From a virus, in the IMG/VR virus record IMGVR_UViG_3300008267_006118, positions 1-43,382 of that record: a stretch of 43,382 nucleotides of DNA, one strand, 5' to 3'. Below, in pieces: positions 7,249-14,377 of this stretch. A model generated the notes under the pieces. It was not told the origin of the DNA, did not search any database, and saw only the letters and a list, made by a program, of their open reading frames with translations. Positions within the stretch are counted from its first letter, which is position 1, and every line of letters begins with the position of its first letter. Position numbers and translations under genes: made by a program.

Positions 7249-7781
7249 AACGAATAATTGATGTTGGATGTGGTCCAGCAATCTACGTTAAGGCATTGCG
7301 AGATTGCGGATTTATTGTTGATGGAATTGACCCTGACCCATTGTGTCCTGAAAAAGTTATCAGTATGTTCGATTATTCTGTTGAAGAAAGATATGATATG
7401 GCACTTTGCTTAGAGGTTGCGGAACATATTGACCCATATGAGGCGGATTATGTAGTTGATAAACTAATAGAATTAGCTCCAGTCATTATGTTTTCTGCGG
7501 CACTTCCAGGGCAAGGTGGTCATGGGCATATCAACTGTCAACCAAAAGAATACTGGGAGCATAAATTTGGATGCAGGAATTATGTTTTAGACAGAGAACT
7601 AACAAATTTGTTTATAATTGAAATGCAGCAAGGCTACCATATGGGATGGTTGACAAACAACATTCAGATATTCCGTTCATATGGGGATGTGTGCTATGAG
7701 TCAATCATCAAAGAAGAGACTCCACAGGCTATTCGTGTAGCAGAGTGGGTTAAAAAAAATATAAATCAGCTATGCAAGTAA
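7245..7781 (+). CDS. SAM-dependent methyltransferase (class I fold)
   Basis: 178 residues. Motif I DVGCGPAIYV (about 5-14), an acidic end of strand 2 (VDGIDPDP), and MALCLEVAEHIDPYEAD as motif IV/post-I region define a small class I methyltransferase. WEHKFG and a HGHINCQPKEYW segment are typical of methyltransferases in glycan clusters. It is probably paired with the preceding glycosyltransferase to O-methylate a sugar or modify a small molecule; this is inferred from the overlap and fold only. Confidence 0.75.
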   Translation: MKRIIDVGCGPAIYVKALRDCGFIVDGIDPDPLCPEKVISMFDYSVEERYDMALCLEVAEHIDPYEADYVVDKLIELAPVIMFSAALPGQGGHGHINCQPKEYWEHKFGCRNYVLDRELTNLFIIEMQQGYHMGWLTNNIQIFRSYGDVCYESIIKEETPQAIRVAEWVKKNINQLCK

Positions 7782-8407
7782 AACTGATAAGTGTCACCAA
7801 ACCCTGCGTTGAAGGAATCAACACGGCAGAGGAACTTGTAGCCTATTGCGCTAGGGTTTCCAATCCAAGCAACCAACTAAACACTTCTACCTCATCAAAG
7901 TTATTGAGGTATTGCGCCGACCATCATCATTGGTCAATCTTTGAAATGGTAAATATGTGCTGTGAAATCAAGACAAGTAGAGCTATAGCCGCACAGATTC
8001 TACGTCACAGGTCGTTTTCATTTCAGGAATTCAGTCAACGATACTCGTCGGTAACTGAACTTGAGCCAATTGAATTGCGCCGTCAGGGTAAAACAAATCG
8101 TCAGGTTGGTGATGAAGACTTTGATTTAGCTCCAGAGGATAGAGCTTGGATGTACCAACTACAACATGAGTCACAATTGTTGTACAATAAACTAATAGAT
8201 TCTGGTGTTGCCCGTGAATCGGCAAGGTTTATCCTGCCTCTCAACACGCAGACTACCTTGTATATGTCTGGCACTATTCGCTCATGGATAACCTACCTCC
8301 AGCTTCGGAGCAATCAAGATACTCAGAAAGAACACAGAGACATTGCTGAAGCATTGAAGGTGATATTCAAAAAGGAATTTCCAGCTATCTACGATGCTTT
8401 ATTTTGA
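7772..8407 (+). CDS. thyX: Flavin-dependent thymidylate synthase ThyX
   Basis: 211 residues, full length. The ThyX signature RHRxxSxxxxSxR is complete: R78-H79-R80, S83, S88, R90. The enzyme makes dTMP from dUMP using FAD/NADPH and methylene-tetrahydrofolate. HHHWSIFEM and the C-terminal SWITYLQLRSNQDTQKEHRD block (FAD and dUMP contacts) are also present. With the dCMP-deaminase-family gene (minus strand, 26342) it would give the phage its own dCMP-dUMP-dTMP route. Overlaps the methyltransferase by 10 bases and ends just inside the next promoter. Confidence 0.95.
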   Translation: MQVKLISVTKPCVEGINTAEELVAYCARVSNPSNQLNTSTSSKLLRYCADHHHWSIFEMVNMCCEIKTSRAIAAQILRHRSFSFQEFSQRYSSVTELEPIELRRQGKTNRQVGDEDFDLAPEDRAWMYQLQHESQLLYNKLIDSGVARESARFILPLNTQTTLYMSGTIRSWITYLQLRSNQDTQKEHRDIAEALKVIFKKEFPAIYDALF

Positions 8408-8431
8408 CATCAGGTTCTGATGTGATATAAA
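8404..8431 (+). promoter_or_regulatory. Sigma-70-like promoter with an operator palindrome inside the spacer
   Basis: TTGACA at 8404-8409, 16-base spacer, TATAAA at 8426-8431: close to consensus. ACATCAG-GTT-CTGATGT (8407-8423), a perfect 7-bp inverted repeat, overlaps the -35 end and fills the spacer, the classic place for a repressor site. The promoter reads toward the replication/recombination genes starting at 8545. Confidence 0.75.
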
Positions 8432-8437
8432 AAACAC

Positions 8438-8540
8438 ATCTACCAAGATTGTCGTTTAGAACCGACATAGAAAATATTTTACCCTGCCTCATGCCTATGC
8501 TGTTAGCTTAGGAGTTCTACGTGAGGTGGGGATTTTTTTT
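8438..8540 (+). ncRNA. Structured leader or small RNA ending in an intrinsic terminator
   Basis: Between the promoter and the replication initiator lie about 100 bases with a hairpin TGTCG...CGACA and then a terminator: CCCTGCCTCA (8482-8491) pairs with TGAGGTGGGG (8522-8531) using two G-U pairs, an inner hairpin CCTA-t-GCT-gtt-AGC-t-TAGG sits in the loop, and eight T follow (8533-8540). The T-run ends 4 bases before the initiator ATG. Either a transcript of about 100 nt is released, or the element attenuates the downstream operon. Confidence 0.55.
8482..8540 (+). terminator. Intrinsic terminator just upstream of the replication initiator gene
   Basis: A 10-bp outer stem including two G-U wobbles, a branched inner hairpin, and an A then eight T. 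The wobbles pair on the plus strand and would be A-C mismatches on the minus strand, so it is directional. Its position between promoter and gene suggests attenuation or antitermination control. Confidence 0.6.
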
Positions 8541-8544
8541 AATT

Positions 8545-9408
8545 ATGAAATTCAAAGTTGAACATGGTGAATCGTTGGTTGATGGATCAATCGAAGATCA
8601 CCTCATTGGCATTACAAAACCTTCAATAGATAGAATGCTGCGGATGGAAAATCCAGCGGACGCAATAGCCCTTTACACGTTTTATTGCTACACAAGGAAG
8701 TGGCAACACAACAACGCCGTGTACGCTACAAGCGACTATGCAATGACGGCACTCGATTGGGGGCGAGACAAGTTCGCTAAAGCAAAGAACCAACTGAAAG
8801 ATGCGGGGTTTATTGAGGACATTCAACGCAAGGATTCCACAGGCAAGGTTGTTGGTTGGTATGTTGGTGTTAAGTTCGTTCAAAACCACCCTGCGGATTT
8901 CCCACAGGGTGGATCGACCATAGTGTGGGAAACCCCCATACAAATACCTAGTACTGGTATTAAAATACCTAATACTAATAATAAAATACATCCATTGGCT
9001 GAAGACTTTGAAAAATTCTGGAACGCTTACCCCAAAAAAGTATCGAAAGAACAAGCTAGGAGAGCATTCTATAAAGCTAAACCAAACATGAGTGTAATCA
9101 TTCCTGTTCTTGAGAAATTTAAGGCTTGCCAGCAATGGCAGGATAAACAATACATCCCCAACCCTGACACATGGGTTCGTAACCAGAGATGGGAGGACGA
9201 GATTATTGTTGAACAAGCGAAGAAAGAATTTACACCTAATCAAACTACAGACAAAAAGAATCCCATGTGGAAGCAAATTAAAGATGCTGGCGAGGAGCAA
9301 GAGTGTATTGAGTGGTTGAAAGAAAATACTAACTCATCAACATACGAATTACGTTGCGTTGAAGAAAGACACTTGCTAGAATTTAGGAATCGGGTATTTG
9401 AGTTTTAA
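8545..9408 (+). CDS. Phage replication initiation protein (winged-helix, DnaD/O-like)
   Basis: 287 residues from ATG 8545; an upstream in-frame GTG at 8521 has a weak SD-like TAGGAG, but its first codons would be read from the terminator T-run. N-terminal winged-helix-like region (WGRDKFAKAKNQLKDAGFIE) with a beta wing (KVVGWYVGVKF); a variable Asn/Ile-rich linker; then FWNAYPKKVSKEQARRAFYK and IPNPDTWVRNQRWEDE, the C-terminal module found in many phage and host replication proteins that recruit helicase. The linker DNA holds phased repeats (see next entry). First gene of the replication/recombination operon. Confidence 0.8.
   Translation: MKFKVEHGESLVDGSIEDHLIGITKPSIDRMLRMENPADAIALYTFYCYTRKWQHNNAVYATSDYAMTALDWGRDKFAKAKNQLKDAGFIEDIQRKDSTGKVVGWYVGVKFVQNHPADFPQGGSTIVWETPIQIPSTGIKIPNTNNKIHPLAEDFEKFWNAYPKKVSKEQARRAFYKAKPNMSVIIPVLEKFKACQQWQDKQYIPNPDTWVRNQRWEDEIIVEQAKKEFTPNQTTDKKNPMWKQIKDAGEEQECIEWLKENTNSSTYELRCVEERHLLEFRNRVFEF
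8942..8992 (+). repeat. Three repeats at exact 21-bp spacing inside the initiator gene, origin candidate
   Basis: AAATACCTA at 8942 and 8963 and AAATACATC at 8984 start exactly 21 bp apart (two helical turns). The first overlaps a perfect inverted repeat AATACC-N7-GGTATT (8943-8961). The segment is very AT-rich and encodes only the low-complexity linker. Iterons and an AT-rich stretch within the initiator gene are the layout of lambda-type origins. Confidence 0.5.
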
Positions 9409-9409
9409 C

Positions 9410-9508
9410 ATGAACACTAAAACAAAAGCTAAGTATGCAATGATGATTGCATTCATTATCGTTGTGCTTGGATACTCATTCGTAGGGTATCTAATCGCAG
9501 TAAAATAA
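9410..9508 (+). CDS. 32-residue single-helix membrane protein
   Basis: ATG 9410 to TAA 9506-9508. A short basic N-terminus (NTKTKAKYA) is followed by one hydrophobic helix of about 20 residues (IAFIIVVLGYSFVGYLIAV). It fills the gap between initiator and the next gene with a 1-base gap upstream. Function unknown. Confidence 0.5.
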   Translation: MNTKTKAKYAMMIAFIIVVLGYSFVGYLIAVK

Positions 9509-9512
9509 AAGT

Positions 9513-9746
9513 ATGTTACACATCGAGCCACAAGACGGCACAGAGTTTTATTTCCTGTGCGAAGACGGAGAGATTTACGGACCATTCAACTCGCTTCAAG
9601 CAATGGAAGAACTCTTCAAAAAAGAGTCTGAGATTTTCCTAGATGAAGACACAGGTGAATCGAACATCGTAATTCTAAAAAAGATTTCGTCAGCAGTAGT
9701 AAAAAAAGAAACGTCAGTAACAATAACACAAACACAAACAACATGA
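9513..9746 (+). CDS. Unknown protein of the recombination operon
   Basis: 77 residues, no recognised domain. The N-terminal part looks like a small beta domain (FYFLCEDGEIYGPFNSLQAMEEL, a GYF_2-like pattern 'dG-x-yGPf'), followed by a Lys/Thr-rich tail ending in TITQTQTT. Stop overlaps the exonuclease start (ATGA). It may be a protein-protein interaction domain; this is tentative. Confidence 0.55.
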   Translation: MLHIEPQDGTEFYFLCEDGEIYGPFNSLQAMEELFKKESEIFLDEDTGESNIVILKKISSAVVKKETSVTITQTQTT

Positions 9747-10498
9747 GTACATCAGGACATTGGTATGACAGGAACGGAGAAGCGAAACACACAATCCTTG
9801 GAAAGAATGGGAAGATCCGTTCTACCACATTGCGCGATGCAAGGAGTGAGGGATGGTATCCTTCAGTAACAACAATAATGAAAGTGCTTGCATCCCCAGA
9901 GCTAGATAAGTGGAAGCAGCAACAAGTATTGCTCGCAAGCATGACACTGCCTCGACAAGCAGAAGAGGACGATGAATCGTATATGTCTCGCATCATGCAA
10001 GACGCATTCAAACAAGTTGACGATGCCGCCGACCTCGGAACACAGATTCACGCAGCATTGGAGGCACACTTCCAAGGACTGCAATACGCTCCAGAAATGG
10101 AATCGTATGTTGCACCAGTAAAGAAATGGGCAGAACACAATCGCATTAAATTTTTACAGCATGAACTTCGTCTAGTTAATCACGAAGTTGGTTACGCTGG
10201 AACCACTGATGCGTTAATTGAGAAGGATGGAGTGCTTCATATCCTAGACTACAAATCCCGTAAAACAAAAGCAGAGTATGAAGTCAAGCCTTGGTCAAAG
10301 GAACCAATGCAGATCAGCGCATACGCTTCTATTGTTGGAGCAAAACGTGGATGCAATCTTTACATTTCTACAACAGAACCTGGACGCATTGGTGAAGCGT
10401 GGTATGACGAAGCGACCCTAGAAAAAGAATACAAGGCATTCCAGCACGTTGCCGCTTACTGGCAGCATTCAAACAATTATGTCCCGCCTAAAAAATAG
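9743..10498 (+). CDS. PD-(D/E)XK exonuclease (RecB/Cas4-like)
   Basis: 251 residues. Core motifs: an H in LGTQIHAALEAHF, the Asp in YAGTTDALIE, and LDYKSRK as (D/E)XK, then QISAYASIVG (the Q-x3-Y element of RecB-type nucleases). It resects double-stranded ends with metal ions. Immediately upstream of the ERF annealing protein, so the two form a Red-like single-strand-annealing recombination pair. Confidence 0.85.
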   Translation: MSTSGHWYDRNGEAKHTILGKNGKIRSTTLRDARSEGWYPSVTTIMKVLASPELDKWKQQQVLLASMTLPRQAEEDDESYMSRIMQDAFKQVDDAADLGTQIHAALEAHFQGLQYAPEMESYVAPVKKWAEHNRIKFLQHELRLVNHEVGYAGTTDALIEKDGVLHILDYKSRKTKAEYEVKPWSKEPMQISAYASIVGAKRGCNLYISTTEPGRIGEAWYDEATLEKEYKAFQHVAAYWQHSNNYVPPKK

Positions 10499-10501
10499 TG
10501 C

Positions 10502-10529
10502 TTGCATTCCATTAAAAAACATTTAATAC
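10502..10529 (+). promoter_or_regulatory. Promoter candidate for the ERF operon
   Basis: TTGCAT (10502-10507), 16-base spacer, TAATAC (10524-10529), 10 bases before the ATG at 10540. The match to consensus is moderate, but the -10 to ATG distance equals that of the stronger promoters at 24850 and 28834, so a leaderless mRNA is predicted. Confidence 0.35.
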
Positions 10530-10539
10530 TAAAAATTCA

Positions 10540-11268
10540 ATGAACACACACTCAGATGACATCAGCGAATTAGCGGTTGCTCTTGCAAAAGCGCAAGCCG
10601 AAAACGGAACAGTAACAAAGGATGCAGCTAACCCGTATTTTAAAAGCAAGTACGCTAGTCTTGCTTCTGTATGGGAAGCGGTTCGCCCTGCACTAACAAA
10701 GAATGGATTGTCAGTAATTCAAATGCCATCCCACGATGAGCATGGATATTACCTAGAGACAATGTTGGTTCACTCTTCAGGTCAATGGGTCAAATCAAAA
10801 ATCTACATGAAACCCGTGAAGGATGACCCTCAAGGAATCGGTAGCATTTGCAGTTACATGCGTAGATATTCTTTGCAAGCAATGACAATGGTTTGCCCTG
10901 AAGACGATGACGCTGAAGCGGCAATGGGTAGGACACAGAATGTCCAACAACAGAAGCCAGCGTTCGCAAAGGCAGACGATATTAAAGTTGCAAAGAAGGA
11001 AGAATCTAAACCAATCAAACAAGAAGAACCTAAAGCTGAATCTGGAACTTCCAAGTTCAATGGTCCTTCACACCAAGAGTTGTTCCAATCTCTAATAAAG
11101 GCAGGACATACCCAAGACGATTTCATGGAAGCTATGCGCCACTCTGGTGCAATTCCACAAGCCGCTAAAGACTATTTCGCAATGAAAGAGGCAACTGCGG
11201 ATAAATTTCTAAAAGAATTAGAAAAAACAATAAACGTAATTATAGAATGGAAAGCATTAGTTAAATAA
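10540..11268 (+). CDS. erf: ERF-family single-strand annealing protein
   Basis: 242 residues. The ERF core is clear: ELAVALAKAQAEN, NPYFKSKYASLASVWEAVRP, LTKNGLSVIQ, then PQGIGSICSYMRRYSLQAM and EDDDAE. It anneals complementary single strands produced by the preceding exonuclease. The C-terminal third is a charged variable linker plus a small helical domain (HQELFQSLIKAGHTQDDF...), often used for SSB or partner binding. Confidence 0.93.
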   Translation: MNTHSDDISELAVALAKAQAENGTVTKDAANPYFKSKYASLASVWEAVRPALTKNGLSVIQMPSHDEHGYYLETMLVHSSGQWVKSKIYMKPVKDDPQGIGSICSYMRRYSLQAMTMVCPEDDDAEAAMGRTQNVQQQKPAFAKADDIKVAKKEESKPIKQEEPKAESGTSKFNGPSHQELFQSLIKAGHTQDDFMEAMRHSGAIPQAAKDYFAMKEATADKFLKELEKTINVIIEWKALVK

Positions 11269-11269
11269 T

Positions 11270-11494
11270 ATGGCATACGACAACACAAATCGTGGTGTTC
11301 TGTTTCAGAACAAAAAGAAAAGCGAAAAACAACCAGACTTTACTGGTCAAATCAACATCGAAGGAAAAGAGTGGGAGATTTCAGGCTGGAAAAAAACTTC
11401 AGCTAAAGGAACTGAATTCACTTCTCTCTCAGTTCGTGAACCCTACGTAAAAGAAACAAAAGCATCAGAAACAAAAGATGATATCCCTTGGTAA
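11270..11494 (+). CDS. Small protein with an SSB-like acidic C-terminal tip
   Basis: 74 residues. Beta-rich core (GQINIEGKEWEISGWKKT, FTSLSVRE), then a charged tail ending in K-D-D-I-P-W, which mimics the DDIPF tip with which bacterial SSB recruits replication and repair proteins. The core resembles small phage proteins that follow recombinases; whether it binds DNA is unknown. One base after the ERF stop. Confidence 0.6.
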   Translation: MAYDNTNRGVLFQNKKKSEKQPDFTGQINIEGKEWEISGWKKTSAKGTEFTSLSVREPYVKETKASETKDDIPW

Positions 11495-11495
11495 A

Positions 11496-11618
11496 ATGGA
11501 TGAGCCAAATGGAATGGTTTCAAATAGCATTGATTGTGACGATGTTGATGATGATTTTGCTGATGAAAAGGTAAAAGTTTGTCGCATCGACGATCCCGAA
11601 TGTGACTCATGTCAGTAA
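11496..11618 (+). CDS. 40-residue acidic Cys-containing protein
   Basis: ATG 11496 to TAA 11616-11618; starts right after the previous stop and overlaps the next start by 10 bases. Acidic (DCDDVDDDFADEK) with a C-terminal CRIDDPECDSCQ that could bind metal. A second ATG at 11500 opens a 24-residue hydrophobic frame in the same DNA; the acidic frame spans the whole gap and is preferred. Confidence 0.4.
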   Translation: MDEPNGMVSNSIDCDDVDDDFADEKVKVCRIDDPECDSCQ

Positions 11619-11851
11619 TCAAAGACCCAGACCTAGACTCGCACCACCTTGGAGTCATTGTGACTAAGCAGATAATGCGCGAAGTGGAGAAAAGCGCAAA
11701 GCTGAATTACAGGACTGCCTCAATGCAGGCTAGGTTGGTTATTGAACTATGGTTACGCGAGGCATGCGGGGTCAAACTAAAGACCCCTCCATGCAAACCA
11801 ATCTATGAAGACATAAAGATAAATTGGGCAGAAGTAAACGATTTCCAATAA
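11609..11851 (+). CDS. Ribbon-helix-helix-like small protein
   Basis: 80 residues. The segment GVIVTKQIMREVEKSAKLNY followed by RTASMQARLVIELWLREA has the strand-helix-helix spacing of Arc/CopG DNA-binding proteins, with a hydrophobic second helix. It could repress one of the local promoters, for example by binding the palindrome at 8407. The C-terminal 25 residues are not part of the fold. Assignment is by pattern only. Confidence 0.5.
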   Translation: MSVIKDPDLDSHHLGVIVTKQIMREVEKSAKLNYRTASMQARLVIELWLREACGVKLKTPPCKPIYEDIKINWAEVNDFQ

Positions 11852-11853
11852 CA

Positions 11854-11871
11854 TTGGCATGATAAATGCTA
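11854..11871 (+). promoter_or_regulatory. TTGGCA-N6-ATGCTA box
   Basis: GG and GC lie 10 bases apart, as in sigma-54 -24/-12 promoters. The same element (TTGGCA-N6-ATGCTA) occurs on the minus strand at 18626-18609, upstream of another operon. The ATG of the next gene is at 11885, about 15 bases from the GC. Sigma-54 use is speculative; a conserved regulatory box is the safer reading. Confidence 0.35.
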
Positions 11872-11884
11872 TGTAAATTCCCGA

Positions 11885-12871
11885 ATGAAAACAGAACATA
11901 AACTACGCGGTCAATTCAAAACGCCAAGTGGCATGATGGACAGGATGCAATTTGCAGAAATGCTTGCAGCCAAACATAAAACAGACGTTAAAACTGCACT
12001 CACTCTTATTAAAGTGTGCGAGAAGGAGGATGAAATTGATGAGGATTCCCCTTCAAATCACTACGCATTGTTAGAAGAGGCATGTCATGTAATTGAATAC
12101 ACGGACGGGAATGTGGATGAGTTGCCAGTCACAATCTGCAAACCAGAGTTTGCTATTGGTTCTGACCAGTCAATCTTAGATGCCGCCATTGATACTCGCC
12201 TAGATAACGGATACTCTAAACTAGCTGAGAGGTATGACTTCGGGCCTCATATGACGCAGTTTAAACCAAAGGCAGGGGTAATCCCAACGCCAGAAGATTA
12301 CGCTGGTGCTATCGGAATGGGAGTTGATATGTCTAGCAAGGGAATGTGGCTTGCTGGTGATGGCATTCGTCACCTTATGGCAATGGGGCATGAGAATGTA
12401 TTGGCGCAGATTGCGGCTAGTCTAAAGTTGTCTTACTCGCATGTTTCTAACTGGCATCGTGCCGCTCAACGAATCCCTTCTCATTTTCGGCATGAGATTT
12501 CCCCTACAGTTGCCATCGAAATTGCTACAGCTAAGTTTTCTGACGATGAAATCGAAAACAACAAGCAAGTTTTAGAGTTGGTCCAACAAGCAAGGGCTGA
12601 GAAGTGGTCATGCGCCGAGGCCCGTAGTCACGTTAAAATGATCAAAGGTCAGGAGCCACTAGGTAAGGTTGTTAAAAGTGACAAGTGGACTAAACATTTC
12701 GGAGGTTCAGAGCAACTTTTGATTCTTGCCATAAAACATTGCTTATCTGATGACGCAAGCGAGATTGATCGTGAGTTTTTCCTTGGAAAGTTGCGTGAGA
12801 TTTTCCATGAGTTGAGCGATAAGACCCAAGATATTCTTAATAAAATGATTGAAAAACATGGCAGCGCATAG
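11885..12871 (+). CDS. Unknown protein with a central HTH-like region
   Basis: 328 residues, not recognised. The segment ENVLAQIAASLKLSYSHVSN (about 175-195) matches a helix-turn-helix: a first helix, an S/A turn, then a recognition helix SYSHVSNWHRAAQRI. The N-terminal third is charged and helical, and the C-terminus is helical (FLGKLREIFHELSDK). It precedes the terminase small subunit and overlaps its start by 14 bases, so it may help DNA recognition for packaging or be a ParB-like accessory. Confidence 0.5.
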   Translation: MKTEHKLRGQFKTPSGMMDRMQFAEMLAAKHKTDVKTALTLIKVCEKEDEIDEDSPSNHYALLEEACHVIEYTDGNVDELPVTICKPEFAIGSDQSILDAAIDTRLDNGYSKLAERYDFGPHMTQFKPKAGVIPTPEDYAGAIGMGVDMSSKGMWLAGDGIRHLMAMGHENVLAQIAASLKLSYSHVSNWHRAAQRIPSHFRHEISPTVAIEIATAKFSDDEIENNKQVLELVQQARAEKWSCAEARSHVKMIKGQEPLGKVVKSDKWTKHFGGSEQLLILAIKHCLSDDASEIDREFFLGKLREIFHELSDKTQDILNKMIEKHGSA

Positions 12872-13358
12872 AAAAACTTACGAGGATTTAACTGAGAAGC
12901 AGAAGAACTACGCACTTAATCGAGTGCGTGGCATGTCGTTGTCTCAAAGTTATCTAAAAGCAGGATACACACAGATAGAAACAAAGTATGCGTCAATACG
13001 GGGTGCTAAAATAGAACAAAGACCACACGTTAAGGAGTACATCAAACATTTGCGTGAGTCTGAGTGGGTTCAGAATGTTTTAACAATAGCTGAAAAGCGT
13101 TCAATGCTTGCTGATCTAGCTAGGGTAAAACCAAATGAGGTGACAGAAGAGAGTCAATTTGCATCCATTACCATTGACGCAGAGGGTAACAGGAGCATCC
13201 AAGGACCAAAGATTTCCGATAAACTCAAAGCTATCGAGTTAGATGCAAAGATTGCAGGGGAGTTGCGTGAATCTGATGACAAGAATCAAGTTCTAATCCA
13301 ACTTATCGACGATAGATTGACCATTGATTCTCCGAAGCAAAGCCTATTGGAACAATGA
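12858..13358 (+). CDS. terS: Terminase small subunit
   Basis: 166 residues from ATG 12858 (a TTG at 12849 is also in frame but less likely). KTYEDLTEKQKNYALNRVRG and SLSQSYLKAGYTQIE are the N-terminal HTH of Terminase_2-type small subunits; 'GAKIEQRPHVKEYI' and the C-terminal SDKLKAIELDAKIAGEL are also typical. It recognises the packaging site and feeds DNA to the large subunit. No large subunit gene follows within the window. Confidence 0.8.
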   Translation: MAAHRKTYEDLTEKQKNYALNRVRGMSLSQSYLKAGYTQIETKYASIRGAKIEQRPHVKEYIKHLRESEWVQNVLTIAEKRSMLADLARVKPNEVTEESQFASITIDAEGNRSIQGPKISDKLKAIELDAKIAGELRESDDKNQVLIQLIDDRLTIDSPKQSLLEQ

Positions 13359-13897
13359 ACTACACAAAAATCGGTGCATTACAAACCCACCGATACATAT
13401 GGGTAGATAGCGAATACACCCACGAAAAACCAATCGGACCAGTCGAAGCTATGTGGGTTGGACTGACGTCAATACCATCGAGGGTGTGGGGGATCAATGT
13501 TATTTTGAGGGATGGAGGAGCATTGTATCGTAACGTCCCTCCTCATGCAATTGGGTTTCAAAAGGATTCGATTAACTGGAGCGTTCAAGATTCGCAACTA
13601 TGGAATTGCTATTCATATAACTTTGCTGTTTTACAGAACCATATCCTTGCTGGACTACCAGTTACAACGAAGATTAAAGATAAAATATTTTCTGGAACGT
13701 ATTTGTTTTCCACAACTCACTTACACGATGGTTGGTCCGACTCTCCAGAGCAAGATAAAGAGTTTATATTTATCCAGTTGTCGAATGGAAGGCTAACCAT
13801 TCAGCCAACCAACAGGGTTGCATTCATTGACTTGTCATTTACCAATAGCAATCTTCCAAAACTAAAACTGCATGATACTATATACTCATGCGAGTAA
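13355..13897 (+). CDS. Unknown protein downstream of terminase small subunit
   Basis: 180 residues, Trp/Tyr-rich, probably a beta-sandwich or ferredoxin-like single domain. No recognised motif. The start overlaps the terminase stop as ATGA. It is the last gene of the plus operon and is followed directly by a strong terminator. Confidence 0.65.
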   Translation: MNYTKIGALQTHRYIWVDSEYTHEKPIGPVEAMWVGLTSIPSRVWGINVILRDGGALYRNVPPHAIGFQKDSINWSVQDSQLWNCYSYNFAVLQNHILAGLPVTTKIKDKIFSGTYLFSTTHLHDGWSDSPEQDKEFIFIQLSNGRLTIQPTNRVAFIDLSFTNSNLPKLKLHDTIYSCE

Positions 13898-13898
13898 T

Positions 13899-13933
13899 AA
13901 AAAAGGGAGCATGATTTCTCATGCCCCCTTTTT
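13899..13933. terminator. Bidirectional intrinsic terminator
   Basis: AAAAAGGG-A-GCATGA, loop TTTC, then TCATGC-C-CCCTTTTT: 14 paired positions around one A-C mismatch, with A-run before and T-run after, so it can end transcripts from both sides. It separates the plus operon ending at 13897 from the minus operon ending at 13943. Confidence 0.85.
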
Positions 13934-13942
13934 GTTAGGCTT

Positions 13943-14074
13943 TTAATATTCGCAATCAGGGTCTATTCCCTGATCCATGTCTCGTCTAAAGCATCTATAT
14001 TCGTGTTCTTGCTCTTGATATTCACGCATTTCATCATCGTATTTTCCGTGGTCGTATTCTTCTTCGTATGGCAT
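13943..14074 (-). CDS. 43-residue acidic Tyr-rich protein
   Basis: Start ATG at 14074, stop TAA ending at 13943. Very rich in Glu, Asp and Tyr (MPYEEEYDHGKYDDEM, then EYQEQEHEYRC). Last gene of the minus block, 10 bases from the terminator. Function unknown; such peptides can be DNA mimics, but nothing proves that here. Confidence 0.4.
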   Translation of the reverse strand: MPYEEEYDHGKYDDEMREYQEQEHEYRCFRRDMDQGIDPDCEY

Positions 14075-14075
14075 A

Positions 14076-14243
14076 TTAGTTTAATTTGAATGTGTAAAGT
14101 TGCACTATCTCCATATATGCTTGCTTCATTGTGAGTTTCCAGATGTCTCCAACTGGAATGTTGTATTTACTTTTTAGTAAAGCAAGAAGTTGTAACTGAT
14201 TCTTAGTTGCTGGTTTTGTGCTGTTTAGTTGGAACATTTTCAT
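14076..14243 (-). CDS. 55-residue basic protein, unknown
   Basis: ATG at 14243 overlaps the upstream stop (ATGA), which supports the start. Helical, basic (QLQLLALLKSKY, LTMKQAYMEIVQLYTF). Similar small proteins are common in phage early regions; function unknown. Confidence 0.45.
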   Translation of the reverse strand: MKMFQLNSTKPATKNQLQLLALLKSKYNIPVGDIWKLTMKQAYMEIVQLYTFKLN

Positions 14244-14377
14244 AATAAAAAAGATATTATCTTATCCCATAATGTCGTGTGTTTTTTAGCTGTTGCAAGT
14301 CTGAAATAGACTGCTGGCGTCCACAAGGGACGATCTCCTTCGTAGTTTCGTGCGTATGTTTTGTTATGTGTTTTCAT
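14240..14377 (-). CDS. 45-residue basic protein, unknown
   Basis: ATG at 14377 overlaps the stop of the upstream gene (TAATG) and its own stop overlaps the next start (ATGA). Contains RPLWTPAVYFRLATAKKHTT. No motif recognised. Both overlaps make translation likely despite the small size. Confidence 0.45.
   Translation of the reverse strand: MKTHNKTYARNYEGDRPLWTPAVYFRLATAKKHTTLWDKIISFLL

Noticed and set aside
8623-9300. 225-residue minus-strand ORF opposite the replication initiator
   Set aside because: Opposite strand of a clear gene with family motifs; hydrophobic, low-quality composition.
12849-12857. Upstream TTG start for the terminase small subunit
   Set aside because: The ATG at 12858 gives the normal N-terminus and TTG starts are rare in this window.
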